From CBDAQV01 sp965199335 (GTDB lineage: Bacteria > Pseudomonadota > Alphaproteobacteria > CALMVH01): DNA of 64,000 bases. The position numbers were made by a program, and so were the translations under genes. This document shows positions 33,540 through 42,655 of the stretch, one piece after another (position 1 is the stretch's first letter; every line of letters begins with the position of its first letter). A model generated the notes under the pieces. It saw only the letters and a program-made list of their open reading frames with translations, was not told the DNA's origin and did no database searches. Location of the stretch: NCBI GenBank assembly GCA_965199335.1, contig CBDAQZ010000001.1, forward strand, positions 434,001-498,000, read 5' to 3'.

Positions 33540-35153
33540 ATGGGATCAGCCGGATTGAATATAGCGGTCGCGCAACTGAATCCAATCGTTGGTGACATTG
33601 CGGGAAATCTTGCGCTGGTGCGGCAGGCACGAACCGCCGCGCCCAACGCCGATTTGTTGCTGACGACCGAGCTGGTCGTATCCGGGTATCCGCCCGAGGA
33701 CCTGGTGTTGCGCCCGGGTTTCATGGACCGGGTTCACAGCGCCGTCGAGCAGTTGGCCACGGAAACCGCCAGTGGAGGGCCCGCTATCCTGCTCGGCACG
33801 CCATGGCGGCACGGGGATTTTGTCTATAATGCCGTCTTGCTGCTCGAAGGCGGACGAATCGCCGATATGCGCTTCAAGCATCACCTGCCCAATTACGGCG
33901 TATTCGATGAAAAGCGGGTCTTCGCCGCTGCGCCGCTGCAGACGCCGCTGTTGTTCGGTAATCATGTCCTGGGCATCGTGATCTGCGAGGACATGTGGTT
34001 TTCGGATGTATCCCAGAAGCTGGCCCGGGATGGGGCACAGATCCTGATCGTGCCAAACGGCAGCCCCTACGAAGCGGGCAAGGCCCATATCCGCGCTCGT
34101 TACGCTGTCGAACGGGCACGTGAAACGGGCTTGGCGGTTTTATATGCGAACCAGATCGGCGGCCAGGACGAGCTGGTATTCGATGGCGCGTCCTTTATCG
34201 CCCTGCCGGACGGCAGCCACTCCGTCATCTGCCCTACTTTCGATAGCGCGGTGGTGGAAACGAAATGGCGTCTCTCGGGTAAGACCCTCGAGCCTTTCGA
34301 TACGATTGGCGTATCGCTTCCGTCTAGCGATGAGGAGATCTACGGTGCATTGGTGCTGGGTCTTAAAGATTACATGAATAAGAACGGCTTTCCTGCTGTC
34401 ATCCTTGGTCTTTCCGGCGGTATTGACAGTGCCCTTGCCGCCGCTATCGCCGTCGATGCGTTGGGACCGGATCGTGTCGGGGCGGTGATGATGCCGTCGC
34501 CGTACACCTCCGCCGAAAGCCTGGAAGATGCCGACGGATGCGCGCGGTTGCTCGGCATTCGCCTGGATACGATCCCAATCGAGCCCGGCATGGATGCGAT
34601 GCATGGCATGTTGAAGGAACTACCCGGGATCACGGGCGAGAATATCCAGTCGCGTCTGCGTGGAATGACCCTCATGGCGCTCTCGAACCGGGACGGCGCC
34701 ATGGTGCTTTCCACAGGCAACAAGTCTGAGATGGCGGTCGGCTACGCAACGCTCTATGGCGATATGTGCGGCGGATTTGCAGTCCTCAAGGATGTCTACA
34801 AGACCGAAGTCTTCCAGCTGGCACGCTGGCGCAACGATGCGCCGCAGGGGCCGGTGATGCCCGAGCGGGTGATAACAAAGCCTCCCAGCGCCGAGCTGAA
34901 GCCGAACCAGACCGACCAGGACACGCTGCCCCCCTATGACGTGCTTGACGGCATACTGGATGGCTTGATCGAGCATCAGGGCGAGGTGAAGGGCTACGAC
35001 CCGACACTGGTAAAGCGGATTTGGCGCATGCTGGATCGCGCCGAGTACAAGCGCCGACAGGCGCCGCCCGGTGTTAAGATAACGGCGCGCTCCTTTGGCA
35101 AGGAGCGTCGGATGCCGATTACGAATTTATATGGTCCTGAAACAGATGACTGA
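33540..35153 (+). CDS. nadE: Glutamine-dependent NAD+ synthetase
   Basis: Makes NAD from deamido-NAD with ATP and ammonia from glutamine; the last step of NAD synthesis. The 537-residue fusion has an N-terminal nitrilase-type amidase with the Glu-Lys-Cys triad (TELVVSGYPPEDL, RFKHHLPNYGVFDEKRVF, IVICEDMW). The C-terminal synthetase domain has the ATP pyrophosphatase loop LSGGIDSALAAA and the later STGNKSEMAVGYATLYGDM. The ATG at 33540 gives the normal N-terminus. The downstream gene starts inside the last codons of nadE, so the two are translationally coupled in one operon. Confidence 0.96.
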   Translation: MGSAGLNIAVAQLNPIVGDIAGNLALVRQARTAAPNADLLLTTELVVSGYPPEDLVLRPGFMDRVHSAVEQLATETASGGPAILLGTPWRHGDFVYNAVLLLEGGRIADMRFKHHLPNYGVFDEKRVFAAAPLQTPLLFGNHVLGIVICEDMWFSDVSQKLARDGAQILIVPNGSPYEAGKAHIRARYAVERARETGLAVLYANQIGGQDELVFDGASFIALPDGSHSVICPTFDSAVVETKWRLSGKTLEPFDTIGVSLPSSDEEIYGALVLGLKDYMNKNGFPAVILGLSGGIDSALAAAIAVDALGPDRVGAVMMPSPYTSAESLEDADGCARLLGIRLDTIPIEPGMDAMHGMLKELPGITGENIQSRLRGMTLMALSNRDGAMVLSTGNKSEMAVGYATLYGDMCGGFAVLKDVYKTEVFQLARWRNDAPQGPVMPERVITKPPSAELKPNQTDQDTLPPYDVLDGILDGLIEHQGEVKGYDPTLVKRIWRMLDRAEYKRRQAPPGVKITARSFGKERRMPITNLYGPETDD

Positions 35154-35853
35154 TGAAAAAGAGACATCGTTCGAAACGGAAGCACCGGATGGCGAGGTTT
35201 ATCACACTGAAACAGGCCTGGACGAACTTCCGTATTTTATCCTGCACGGCAAGGATTCGCATGGTCCATACACGATAGAGGAAATTCATGCCCAGTTGGC
35301 GGAGGGCGCGGTAACCCCCGCCAGTTATGCCTGGAACCAGACCATGACCGAGTGGCTGCCGCTATCGCAGGTAATGAATATCGACGATGCGGTGTTGTTG
35401 CAGGCGACCGCAATCCCGGTTCATCATCTGGCAGGTCTCGGAAGACGCTTCGTAGCCGGGCTGCTGGACCTCCTGTTTATCGTCATCGCGTTCGAGGCCG
35501 CGATATTCCTGGTCCCAGAGTTCCGCGGTCTTGTCGAGGCGGCCAGCGGCGATTCGGCGCAACTGCTCGAACTGAACCTCATGCTTTCGGGCATGGTCTA
35601 TCTCTACTACATGCTGATGCTGGCAAGGCCGGGCAGGGGGGCCACGCTGGGATACCGGATCATGCGCCTGCGGCTGGTGGATCAAGCACGTGGCACCCAA
35701 CCCGGCTGGACGCATTGCCTCCTCTGGTGCATCGGCAGTGTCGTTCTGCCGATCGGGTGGGTCATATATTGGTTTGATGCCCGACGGCGCATGCTGCACA
35801 ATGTAATTTCCCAAACCGTTGTCATCGACCTGCGCGTATCCCATCCAACATGA
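35146..35853 (+). CDS. GYF_2-RDD family membrane protein
   Basis: A 235-residue protein. Residues about 25-75 form a GYF_2-type domain (YFILHGKDSHGPYTIEEI, then ASYAWNQTMTEWLPL). Residues about 95-225 form an RDD domain: GRRFVAGLLDLLFIVIAF with the Arg-Asp pair, a second membrane helix around LNLMLSGMVYLYYMLML, then GATLGYRIMRLRLVD and a third helix near VVLPIGWVIYWFD. RDD proteins may be transporters, but this is unproven. I chose the ATG at 35146, which overlaps the nadE stop by eight bases; an ATG at 35131 is an alternative. Its stop overlaps the first codon of the gltX relic. Confidence 0.82.
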   Translation: MTDEKETSFETEAPDGEVYHTETGLDELPYFILHGKDSHGPYTIEEIHAQLAEGAVTPASYAWNQTMTEWLPLSQVMNIDDAVLLQATAIPVHHLAGLGRRFVAGLLDLLFIVIAFEAAIFLVPEFRGLVEAASGDSAQLLELNLMLSGMVYLYYMLMLARPGRGATLGYRIMRLRLVDQARGTQPGWTHCLLWCIGSVVLPIGWVIYWFDARRRMLHNVISQTVVIDLRVSHPT

Positions 35854-36316
35854 CCATCAGCGTTCGTTTCGCGCCCAGCCGACCGGCACACTGCATATCG
35901 GCAATCTGCGTGCCGCGCCGCTCAACTTTCTCTACGCCCGCAAGCGTGATGGCAGTTTCTGGCTTCTTGCCGATATGCACGAAAAGTTCTGACTCGCTGT
36001 GCGCGGCAATCTGTCGACTTTTGCCGATATCTATATTTGGTGGCAGGTAATGGTGGATACTATCGTGCCCGTGGTTACCGATGCCGAACTCATGAAGACG
36101 GCTGACGAGGTCCTGCCTTGCGAACCTTGGGATAATAGTACCTGGGGTATTTCGACATCCGCGTTGAAGGAACGGAGCGGCCTTGGGGGCAAGGCTTCGT
36201 TCATGCCCCTGCGCCAGGCTCTCACCGGGCAGGAGCATGGGCCTGAGATACGCCTTCTGTTACCAATGATCGGACAAGAAAAAACACTAGCTCGCCTGCA
36301 AGGGGCAACCGCATGA
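35850..36316 (+). pseudogene. Decayed glutamyl-tRNA synthetase gene (both ends, no middle)
   Basis: The start reads MTISVRFAPS, after which one C is missing near 35880; in the next frame it continues TGTLHIGNLRAAPLNFLYAR to a TGA at 35990-35992. This is the N-terminus of standard GltX, including the HIGH motif. From 35999 the frame reads NLSTFADIYIWW, VTDAELMKTADEVLPCEPWD, then FMPLRQALTGQEHGPE and LLPMIGQEKTLARL, the typical GltX C-terminus. About 300 central residues, including KMSKS, are absent. The ATG overlaps the RDD stop and the final TGA overlaps the cysS start, so it keeps the place of a former operon member nadE-RDD-gltX-cysS. Confidence 0.9.
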
Positions 36317-37683
36317 GCCTGACCCTGTATAATACGCTGACCCGTGCGGAAGAAGTCTTCGCGCCCGACGATCCCAGTCGCGTTCGCATGTATGTGTGCG
36401 GGCCGACGGTCTATGACCGTGCCCATATCGGCAATGCGCGGGCGATCGTGCCCTACGACGTATTGTTTCGCCTGTTGCGTTACCAATATGGCGAGGGTCA
36501 TGTGATCTACGCGCGCAACATTACCGATGTGGAAGACAAGATCATCGAAGCCGCGATGGCAAACGGCGAGAGCATTTCGGCGCTGACTCAACGCACGACC
36601 GATTTCTTTCATGCAGACATGGGCGCCCTCGGCTCCCTGCCACCAAGCATCGAGCCGCGCGCGACTGATCATATTCCCGAAATGATTGCGATGATCGAAC
36701 GGTTGATCGCATCGGGAAATGCCTATCTGGCGGAAGGCAACGTACTGTTCTCGGTTGCAAGCTGCCCCGAATACGGCAGTTTGTCAGGCCGCAACAGGGA
36801 CGAACAGATCGCAGGCGCACGCGTGGAAGTGGCCCCCTACAAGCGCGATGCGGCAGATTTTATATTGTGGAAGCCTTCGCCCGCCGACTATCAGGGATGG
36901 GACAGCCCCTGGGGCAAGGGCCGGCCTGGCTGGCATATCGAATGCAGCGCCATGGCGGAGAAGCATCTGGGCGACAGATTCGACATTCATGGCGGCGGCA
37001 TCGATCTGATATTCCCGCATCATGAAAATGAAATCGCGCAAAGTCGATGCGCGCATGGCGATGTAATCCCGGCCAAGGTTTGGATGCACAACGGATTTGT
37101 CGTGGTGAATGGACAGAAAATGTCCAAATCCCTGGGCAATTTCATTACTGTCGAGCAGTTGCTCCAACGCTGGCCAGGTGAAGCTGTTCGCGTCGCGCTG
37201 TTATCGGCCCATTACCGCCAGCCGCTCGACATCACCGAGGATCTGCTGGCCGCCAGCAAGGCGCGGCTGGATTATTTGTATGGCGTCCTGCGCCGCAATC
37301 CCCCCAACGGCTCCAGATCTGACGTGCCGACAGCAATCGTGACTGCGCTGGAAGACGATTTGAACACGCCGCTGGCATTGTCCGCGTTACAGGAACTGGG
37401 CCGGCAGGTGGAAGCGGGAGCCATGGGAGGCGATCCCCTTCGCGAACAGGGACAATTGCTTGGTTTGCTGCAGGCAGACCCCGAAGAGTGGTTCCGCTGG
37501 CAGCCACCGGGAGCCCAGGGGCTTGCGCCCGAGCAGATAGAAGGCATCATCGAGCGCCGCCGCATTGCACGTTCCGAGCGCAATTTTGCCGAGGCCGACC
37601 GGCTTAGGGCAGAACTTCTGGAACAGGGCATCGTAATCGAGGATGCGGCCGGTGGTACAAAATGGCGGCGTGAAGTTGTTTAA
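36313..37683 (+). CDS. cysS: Cysteinyl-tRNA synthetase
   Basis: Class I synthetase that charges tRNA-Cys. The 456-residue length is normal. The zinc-binding Cys and HIGH region are in MYVCGPTVYDRAHIGNARA, further zinc ligands are in WHIECSAMAEKHLG and the HHENE of FPHHENEIAQS, and KMSKS is in NGQKMSKSLGNF. The C-terminal DALR-type helical domain ends with RSERNFAEADRLRAELLEQG. The ATG overlaps the TGA of the gltX relic (ATGA), so cysS translation probably still depends partly on ribosomes finishing that remnant. Confidence 0.98.
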   Translation: MSLTLYNTLTRAEEVFAPDDPSRVRMYVCGPTVYDRAHIGNARAIVPYDVLFRLLRYQYGEGHVIYARNITDVEDKIIEAAMANGESISALTQRTTDFFHADMGALGSLPPSIEPRATDHIPEMIAMIERLIASGNAYLAEGNVLFSVASCPEYGSLSGRNRDEQIAGARVEVAPYKRDAADFILWKPSPADYQGWDSPWGKGRPGWHIECSAMAEKHLGDRFDIHGGGIDLIFPHHENEIAQSRCAHGDVIPAKVWMHNGFVVVNGQKMSKSLGNFITVEQLLQRWPGEAVRVALLSAHYRQPLDITEDLLAASKARLDYLYGVLRRNPPNGSRSDVPTAIVTALEDDLNTPLALSALQELGRQVEAGAMGGDPLREQGQLLGLLQADPEEWFRWQPPGAQGLAPEQIEGIIERRRIARSERNFAEADRLRAELLEQGIVIEDAAGGTKWRREVV

Positions 37684-37737
37684 TGTTTTTCGGACTTTGA
37701 CTCTTCGTTCACGTTTCACTCGATAGGATCAGTTCCG

Positions 37738-38616
37738 ATGGCCGGACAGTTCGACCGCTACCATACCTATCTCGATGAAGACGAAGCGGCGGAAAATGTA
37801 ACCGCCGATCTGATCGGCTTCCGCACGCATCCGCACAAGGGCCAATTCCTGGCGATTTCCGTTCTGCGCAGCCGTTACCGGGAAGATGCGATGCTGCCCG
37901 CCAGCATGTCTACGGGGGAGCGAACCCGTGAACAGCTGGAGGCACTTTCCATTGCCGACGTGACGGGTGCAACGGAGTTCCTGGCATTTTCCGCAGGCTA
38001 TCTGGCCGCACGAATGTTCATGACGTCCGTCGGCGAAGGGCCGGCTTTGTCGCGCATAGTGCTTCCGGATACCGAACAGATATCCGAAAAATTGCGCAAG
38101 GAATCGCTGGAAAAAGCCAAGGTTTTCATTCCGGCATTATCCGATATTCACGAGAACAGGGCCGCGCCGCGGGACTCACTGCTCGTGCAGAAAACGCTCT
38201 CTGGTTACATCGCCGTGCTGATCGAGGATCCGCGCCAGACCACTCTTGAAAATCTTTTGAGCGGGTTTGGCGAGGAAGACACGCAACGCGGCAGTTCGGG
38301 GTTCAGCGCCCGCCAGATTGCCGAATTGCTGGACAGCTCGCGCATCTGGGCGACTCTAGGTTGGCGTCGCGGACAAGCGGAGCGCCGATTCCGAGCCGAC
38401 TCGCATGGCGAATATCTTGAAAATATTTCAGGAGACGTGAGGGTGATTTTTGAACCCGAATCTTCATTTGCCGGATTTGCCGATATCAGACGCCTGCGCA
38501 GGGTCGATCTTTCCATCATCCGCACAAATCCTCATCCATGCGATGACTTGATCGTTGCCAACTGGATTGCCGATAACTGCGCCGCAGCCCGTCAGGCGAT
38601 CAGTAAACCGATCTGA
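37738..38616 (+). CDS. Uncharacterised cytosolic protein
   Basis: A 292-residue protein without signal peptide or membrane segments. It begins MAGQFDRYHTYLDEDEAAEN. It is rich in charged helices and contains Arg-rich stretches (WATLGWRRGQAERRFRADS). I recognise no family. Codon use and base composition match the neighbouring housekeeping genes, so it is likely real. It sits 54 bases after cysS and three bases before the RNA methyltransferase gene, which suggests cotranscription with the latter. Confidence 0.7.
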   Translation: MAGQFDRYHTYLDEDEAAENVTADLIGFRTHPHKGQFLAISVLRSRYREDAMLPASMSTGERTREQLEALSIADVTGATEFLAFSAGYLAARMFMTSVGEGPALSRIVLPDTEQISEKLRKESLEKAKVFIPALSDIHENRAAPRDSLLVQKTLSGYIAVLIEDPRQTTLENLLSGFGEEDTQRGSSGFSARQIAELLDSSRIWATLGWRRGQAERRFRADSHGEYLENISGDVRVIFEPESSFAGFADIRRLRRVDLSIIRTNPHPCDDLIVANWIADNCAAARQAISKPI

Positions 38617-38619
38617 CCC

Positions 38620-39363
38620 ATGTTTGCGCCTGCGATTATCCTCGTTACGCCTCAAATGGGAGAAAACATCGGCGCTGCCGCGCGAGCGATGGCCAATTGC
38701 GGACTAACGGAACTGCGGCTGGTTAATCCGCGCGACGGCTGGCCCAACGAAAAGGCTATCGCCTCGTCATCGGGTGCTACCGATATATTGGAACGGGCAC
38801 GGCTTTTTCCAACAACGCGTGAAGCTGTAGCCGATCTATCCTATGTCGTAGCCAGCACGGCGCGGCCCCGCGATCTGGTCAAACCTGTCGTTACGCCTGC
38901 GCAGACCTCTCTCGACCTCCACCAGAGGATAGGACACGGCGTGCGTTGCGGCATTCTGTTCGGGGCCGAGCGCACCGGGCTTCTGAACGAGGATATCGGT
39001 CTGGCCGATGTAATCGCGACCGTACCGCTGAATCCGGAATTCACCTCGCTAAACCTGGCTCAAGCAGTGCTTCTATTGGGTTATGAGTGGTACAAGGCCG
39101 GCAACGATGTGCAGTCCCGAATTATGGATACCGGAGGCAGCCGCCCTGCTACCAAGGCGGAATTGACCAATTGTTTCGATCATTTTGAGGAGGAATTGAC
39201 GCGAGGAGACTATTTCAAGAACCCGCAGATGAAGCCTACAATGATGGCTAACCTGCTGACAATGCTCCAGAGAGCCGAACTTACCGAGCAGGAAGTGCGT
39301 ACTTTGCACGGAATGCTGGTGGCATTGACCGGCAGGCCCAGGAACAAGATAGATACAGATTGA
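38620..39363 (+). CDS. trmJ: SpoU-family tRNA/rRNA 2'-O-methyltransferase, TrmJ-like
   Basis: Transfers a methyl group from S-adenosylmethionine to a ribose 2'-OH, in TrmJ at position 32 of tRNA. The knotted SPOUT motifs are clear: motif 1 VTPQMGENIGAAARAMANCG, motif 2 CGILFGAERTGLLNEDI, and motif 3 VPLNPEFTSLNLAQAVLLLGYEW. The 247 residues and C-terminal helical extension fit TrmJ better than TrmL or TrmH. Three bases separate it from the upstream unknown gene. The exact substrate cannot be read from sequence. Confidence 0.88.
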   Translation: MFAPAIILVTPQMGENIGAAARAMANCGLTELRLVNPRDGWPNEKAIASSSGATDILERARLFPTTREAVADLSYVVASTARPRDLVKPVVTPAQTSLDLHQRIGHGVRCGILFGAERTGLLNEDIGLADVIATVPLNPEFTSLNLAQAVLLLGYEWYKAGNDVQSRIMDTGGSRPATKAELTNCFDHFEEELTRGDYFKNPQMKPTMMANLLTMLQRAELTEQEVRTLHGMLVALTGRPRNKIDTD

Positions 39364-39498
39364 CAGCGTACGGGGCTCGACGGTAAATAATCGCCTCAAT
39401 TTCCGAAAAAGTGGATGGCGCCGTTTTGTGCGTTTGTCCCGTCCGGCCGCATTGGTGCAGGAACTATCGGGACACTAAACAGGTAAAAGATACCGACA

Positions 39499-40113
39499 AT
39501 GGGCAAGAGACTAAATTCCAAGCACAAGATTGACCGCCGCCTGGGCGTAAACCTCTGGGGCCGCGCCAAAAGCCCGGTCAATCGCCGTGAGTATGGCCCA
39601 GGGCAGCATGGCCAGCGCCGCAAGAAGCCAACCGATTTCGGCACCCAGCTTATGGCGAAGCAGAAGCTGAAGGGCTATTACGGTAACATCGGCGAACGTC
39701 AGTTCCATCGCTATTATTCGGAGGCAATCCGTCGTCGTGGCGATACCAGCGAGAACTTGATCGGCTTGCTGGAAGGGCGTTTGGATACAATCGTATACCG
39801 CATGAAGTTTGCCATTTCTCCTTTTGCCGCTCGGCAGTTGGTCAATCATGGCCATGTCAAGGTGAACGGCAAGCGCGTCAACATCCCATCCTACCAGATG
39901 AAAGAAGGTGACACCGTAGAGCTCAAGGATAAAACCAAGGAGTTGGCGGTCGTCATGGAGGCGACGCAATCGCCCGAGCGCGACGTGCCTGAGTACATTA
40001 CGGTCGATCACGGTTCGATGAAGGGTACGTTTGTTCGCACCCCCAAGCTTGCCGATGTTCCCTATCCGGTTCAGATGGAACCCAACCTCGTTATCGAATT
40101 CTACTCGCGATAA
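39499..40113 (+). CDS. rpsD: 30S ribosomal protein S4
   Basis: Primary 16S rRNA-binding protein that organises the 30S body and takes part in decoding accuracy. The 204-residue protein begins MGKRLNSKHKIDRRLGVNLW, typical of alphaproteobacteria, with the S4 RNA-binding domain at about residues 94-156 (LEGRLDTIVYRMKFAISPFA, then GHVKVNGKRVNIPSY). The gene stands alone rather than in the alpha ribosomal operon, as is usual in this class. A 135-base gap upstream should hold its promoter. A hairpin follows the stop. Confidence 0.98.
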   Translation: MGKRLNSKHKIDRRLGVNLWGRAKSPVNRREYGPGQHGQRRKKPTDFGTQLMAKQKLKGYYGNIGERQFHRYYSEAIRRRGDTSENLIGLLEGRLDTIVYRMKFAISPFAARQLVNHGHVKVNGKRVNIPSYQMKEGDTVELKDKTKELAVVMEATQSPERDVPEYITVDHGSMKGTFVRTPKLADVPYPVQMEPNLVIEFYSR

Positions 40114-40119
40114 CCAGAT

Positions 40120-40147
40120 ATATGCTGGGCGTTTGCGCCCGGCATAT
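40120..40147 (+). other. Strong stem-loop after rpsD, no U tract
   Basis: A 12-base-pair stem (ATATGCTGGGCG with CGCCCGGCATAT, one G-T pair) closes a TTTG loop seven bases after the rpsD stop. It is followed by AAAAATT, not by T residues, so a classic intrinsic terminator is not supported. It may protect the mRNA 3' end or act with Rho. Confidence 0.6.
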
Positions 40148-40211
40148 AAAAATTAGCCAGTCGTCCGTAAAGTAAAAATCGGAAGCCAGCAGAATAGCTT
40201 CGCATAGCTCG

Positions 40212-40242
40212 TTTCTTAAAATGTCATCGACTTTTTAAGAAA
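40212..40242. promoter_or_regulatory. Perfect inverted repeat upstream of the EAL gene
   Basis: TTTCTTAAAA (40212-40221) and TTTTAAGAAA (40233-40242) form a perfect ten-base inverted repeat with an 11-base spacer, about 44 bases before the start codon of the GGDEF-EAL gene. The spacing and symmetry suit an operator for a dimeric regulator. No regulator gene is adjacent. Confidence 0.4.
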
Positions 40243-40285
40243 TAAGTGTCATGCGTCGTTAAACGCCTTTGTTGAAGGATTATAC

Positions 40286-42040
40286 TTGGATCGGATTGTG
40301 CCGCTCTCTGCTTCTGCCAGGCCGCAATCCAAAGCCGAAACGCAGTTGCAGGCTGAACTTGCTGACACCGGTAAGCCAGCGCGCAGCCTTGAGCTGCTCG
40401 GCGGTGCCTTTGTCGCGGCCGCACGCGATGGTATTCTTCTGTTGGACGGTGCTGGCACGGTTCTCGATGCAAATCCAACCGCTATAGACATGCTGGCACA
40501 CATCAAGCCTGAAATTCAAGGCAAGCATCTTCTCGATCTTATCGAACTGCCGAATGCCTCGTTCAGGCGCGATGGCGAATTTCTTCCGGCAGATTTCATG
40601 TTGTTGGGTGTCATTGCCGGTGAAAACGGCAATTCAATGCCGGTAGAAGTCGCCATACTGCCGCTGAAGCATTCCGGCGGCGATCTCTTTGCAGCTCAGA
40701 TCCGTGACGTTTCCGTTCATAGCGAGCTGGATGACGAATTGCACCGGCTGGCCTATTTCGATCCCGTAACACAGCTACCGAACCGCTACGCTACGTTGCG
40801 GCGGCTGAAGGAGCTGATGAATTCCGGTGAGGCGTTTACCGTCTGGAATCTGAATATCGATCGCTTCCGTGTCCTTAAAAACAGCCTTGGGCACGGTTTC
40901 GGCGACCGTGTGCTGATCGCCATGGGAGAGCGGCTCAGCACATTGTTTGCCGATGGCAGCTGGATCAGCCGGTTGGGCAACGACGAGTTCATTTTAATTC
41001 TGCCTGCCATGTCGCATGAAAAGATCGATGCGATTTGTACGCGTATACAGGCTTCCCTGACGCGCGACCTGACGATAGACGGGCGCGATATTCATATGAA
41101 GGCCAGTTTGGGCGTTGTTGAATCCTCAAGCGCTTATAGCGATCCCGCTCAGATGTTGAGCGATGCCGAAATTGCGGCCTTTCAAGCCAAGATAGTCGGC
41201 GGAGGCACTTTTACCTTGTTCGACCAGACGATGCGTCAGGTGCTGGTCAACATGCAACGTACCGAAAGCGACCTTAGAACCGCGATCCGTGATGAAAAAC
41301 AGCTTTGGGTCGCGTATCAGCCAATAGTGGACCTGCGTACTGGCACCCTCGCCGGATTTGAGGCGCTCGTTCGTTGGGAACACCCCGAATACGGCCAGAT
41401 TCCTCCAAACGAGTTCATTCCCATTGCCGAGGCCACAGGCTTGATCGTGCCGCTTGGCCGCGACGTCCTGGCCGAGGCCTGCCGCGATTTCCAACGCTGG
41501 ACAAAGATGGTCGGCACCGAACGCATGCCTTTCATGTCGGTCAATCTTTCCCTACGGCAGCTTACCGAGGGAGATTTCATCGAGGAGGCGAGGGAACTTC
41601 TGGCAACGACAGGTATCGATCCCGCCAAGCTAAAGCTCGAGATCACAGAGAGCACCCTGATGACCGACCCCGAACAGGCGATCTCGAAGCTGCAGGAAAT
41701 CCGTAAGCTGGGCGTCCAACTGTCGATCGATGATTTCGGCACGGGGTATTCGTCGCTTGCCTATTTGCACCGGCTCCCGGTCAATACATTGAAAATCGAC
41801 AAATCCTTTGTTTCGCGCATCAACGACCCCAACGACCGTGAGATCGTGAGAATCATAACCGAGCTGGCAGGAATCCTGAGTCTGAATGTAATCGCAGAGG
41901 GTGTGGAAACGATCGCGCATGTCGAGGCACTGCAATCGATCGGATGCGGTTTTGGCCAGGGGTTCTTTCTTGGCAAGCCCCTGGACCCGGCAGATGCGGA
42001 ACGGCTAATCGTCTCGCCGCAACGTTGGCCTATCGCTTAG
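40286..42040 (+). CDS. PAS-GGDEF-EAL protein, probable c-di-GMP phosphodiesterase
   Basis: A 584-residue soluble signalling protein. A PAS-like region (about residues 35-150) is followed by a GGDEF domain whose signature is RLGNDEF instead of GGDEF, so diguanylate cyclase activity is doubtful. The EAL domain (about 330-575) is complete: FEALVRW, SVNLSLRQL, KLEITES, DDFGTGYSSLAYL, LKIDKSF, IAEGVET and GFGQGFFLGKP are all present. Active hydrolysis of c-di-GMP is therefore likely, with GGDEF and PAS as regulatory parts. I chose TTG at 40286 because GAAGGA stands at proper spacing; a downstream GTG is possible. No membrane segments are seen. Confidence 0.88.
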   Translation: MDRIVPLSASARPQSKAETQLQAELADTGKPARSLELLGGAFVAAARDGILLLDGAGTVLDANPTAIDMLAHIKPEIQGKHLLDLIELPNASFRRDGEFLPADFMLLGVIAGENGNSMPVEVAILPLKHSGGDLFAAQIRDVSVHSELDDELHRLAYFDPVTQLPNRYATLRRLKELMNSGEAFTVWNLNIDRFRVLKNSLGHGFGDRVLIAMGERLSTLFADGSWISRLGNDEFILILPAMSHEKIDAICTRIQASLTRDLTIDGRDIHMKASLGVVESSSAYSDPAQMLSDAEIAAFQAKIVGGGTFTLFDQTMRQVLVNMQRTESDLRTAIRDEKQLWVAYQPIVDLRTGTLAGFEALVRWEHPEYGQIPPNEFIPIAEATGLIVPLGRDVLAEACRDFQRWTKMVGTERMPFMSVNLSLRQLTEGDFIEEARELLATTGIDPAKLKLEITESTLMTDPEQAISKLQEIRKLGVQLSIDDFGTGYSSLAYLHRLPVNTLKIDKSFVSRINDPNDREIVRIITELAGILSLNVIAEGVETIAHVEALQSIGCGFGQGFFLGKPLDPADAERLIVSPQRWPIA

Positions 42041-42500
42041 TATCGCTGCCGTGCTTGTAAGCGCGATGTAGCGGGATCGGGATCGGACGCTGTGCCGTCT
42101 CGTCTGCATGGCTTGCAGCCAGCTCGATCTCGATGCGCGCCAGAACACGACGCAATTCGTGCAAACCGTTGGTCAGCTCCGTTTCGCCGTCATTCCCGGA
42201 ACGCCATGATTCATAGAAGGTGATGCACTTCTCTGCAGTGTCGCGCAAACGGTCCAGGACATCCTGCGCCGGCTGGCTTTCGGCCTTGGCCTGCGAATCC
42301 CTGGATGCCGAATCCCGGTCGAGGGTCATAACGCCGCTCGAAACCGGTTTGGCCGTCTGTTGCGGCGATCCAGTATTGGTTTCATCGGTGGAAGAGGAAT
42401 CCAGTGAAAGTTGACGGGTTCGGCGTTTCGGTTGAACGCCCCCGCTGTCCGCTTCATTGTTTTCGATGTCGGACGGTTGCCATGTATCTGACTGCGTCAT
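42030..42500 (-). CDS. Uncharacterised small protein
   Basis: A 156-residue protein. The first 75 residues are polar and low-complexity (Ser, Thr, Gln, Asp) and probably disordered. The second half is helical (VLDRLRDTAEKCITFYESW, then LHELRRVLARIEIELAAS). No signal peptide is present. Its 3' end overlaps the end of the convergent EAL gene by eleven bases. No family is recognised. Confidence 0.6.
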   Translation of the reverse strand: MTQSDTWQPSDIENNEADSGGVQPKRRTRQLSLDSSSTDETNTGSPQQTAKPVSSGVMTLDRDSASRDSQAKAESQPAQDVLDRLRDTAEKCITFYESWRSGNDGETELTNGLHELRRVLARIEIELAASHADETAQRPIPIPLHRAYKHGSDTKR

Positions 42501-42655
42501 CGGGTCTCACGATTTCTGATATTTGAATGGGAGTATGCAGGTCGTGGGCGAAGTACGCTCTCACCACCGGAATTTACGGTATTGCAAATCAACCGTCCGG
42601 GAAAGGAAAACTTCGATCCCAAAGCAATTATTTGCCGAATTATCGTCGAAGAAGG

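Noticed and set aside
35999..36316. Separate small gene of 105 codons before cysS
   Set aside because: Its product is plainly the C-terminal end of GltX, with the matching N-terminal end just upstream, so it is part of a pseudogene.
40120..40147. Intrinsic terminator of rpsD
   Set aside because: The stem is strong, but A residues rather than T residues follow it, so only a stem-loop is reported.
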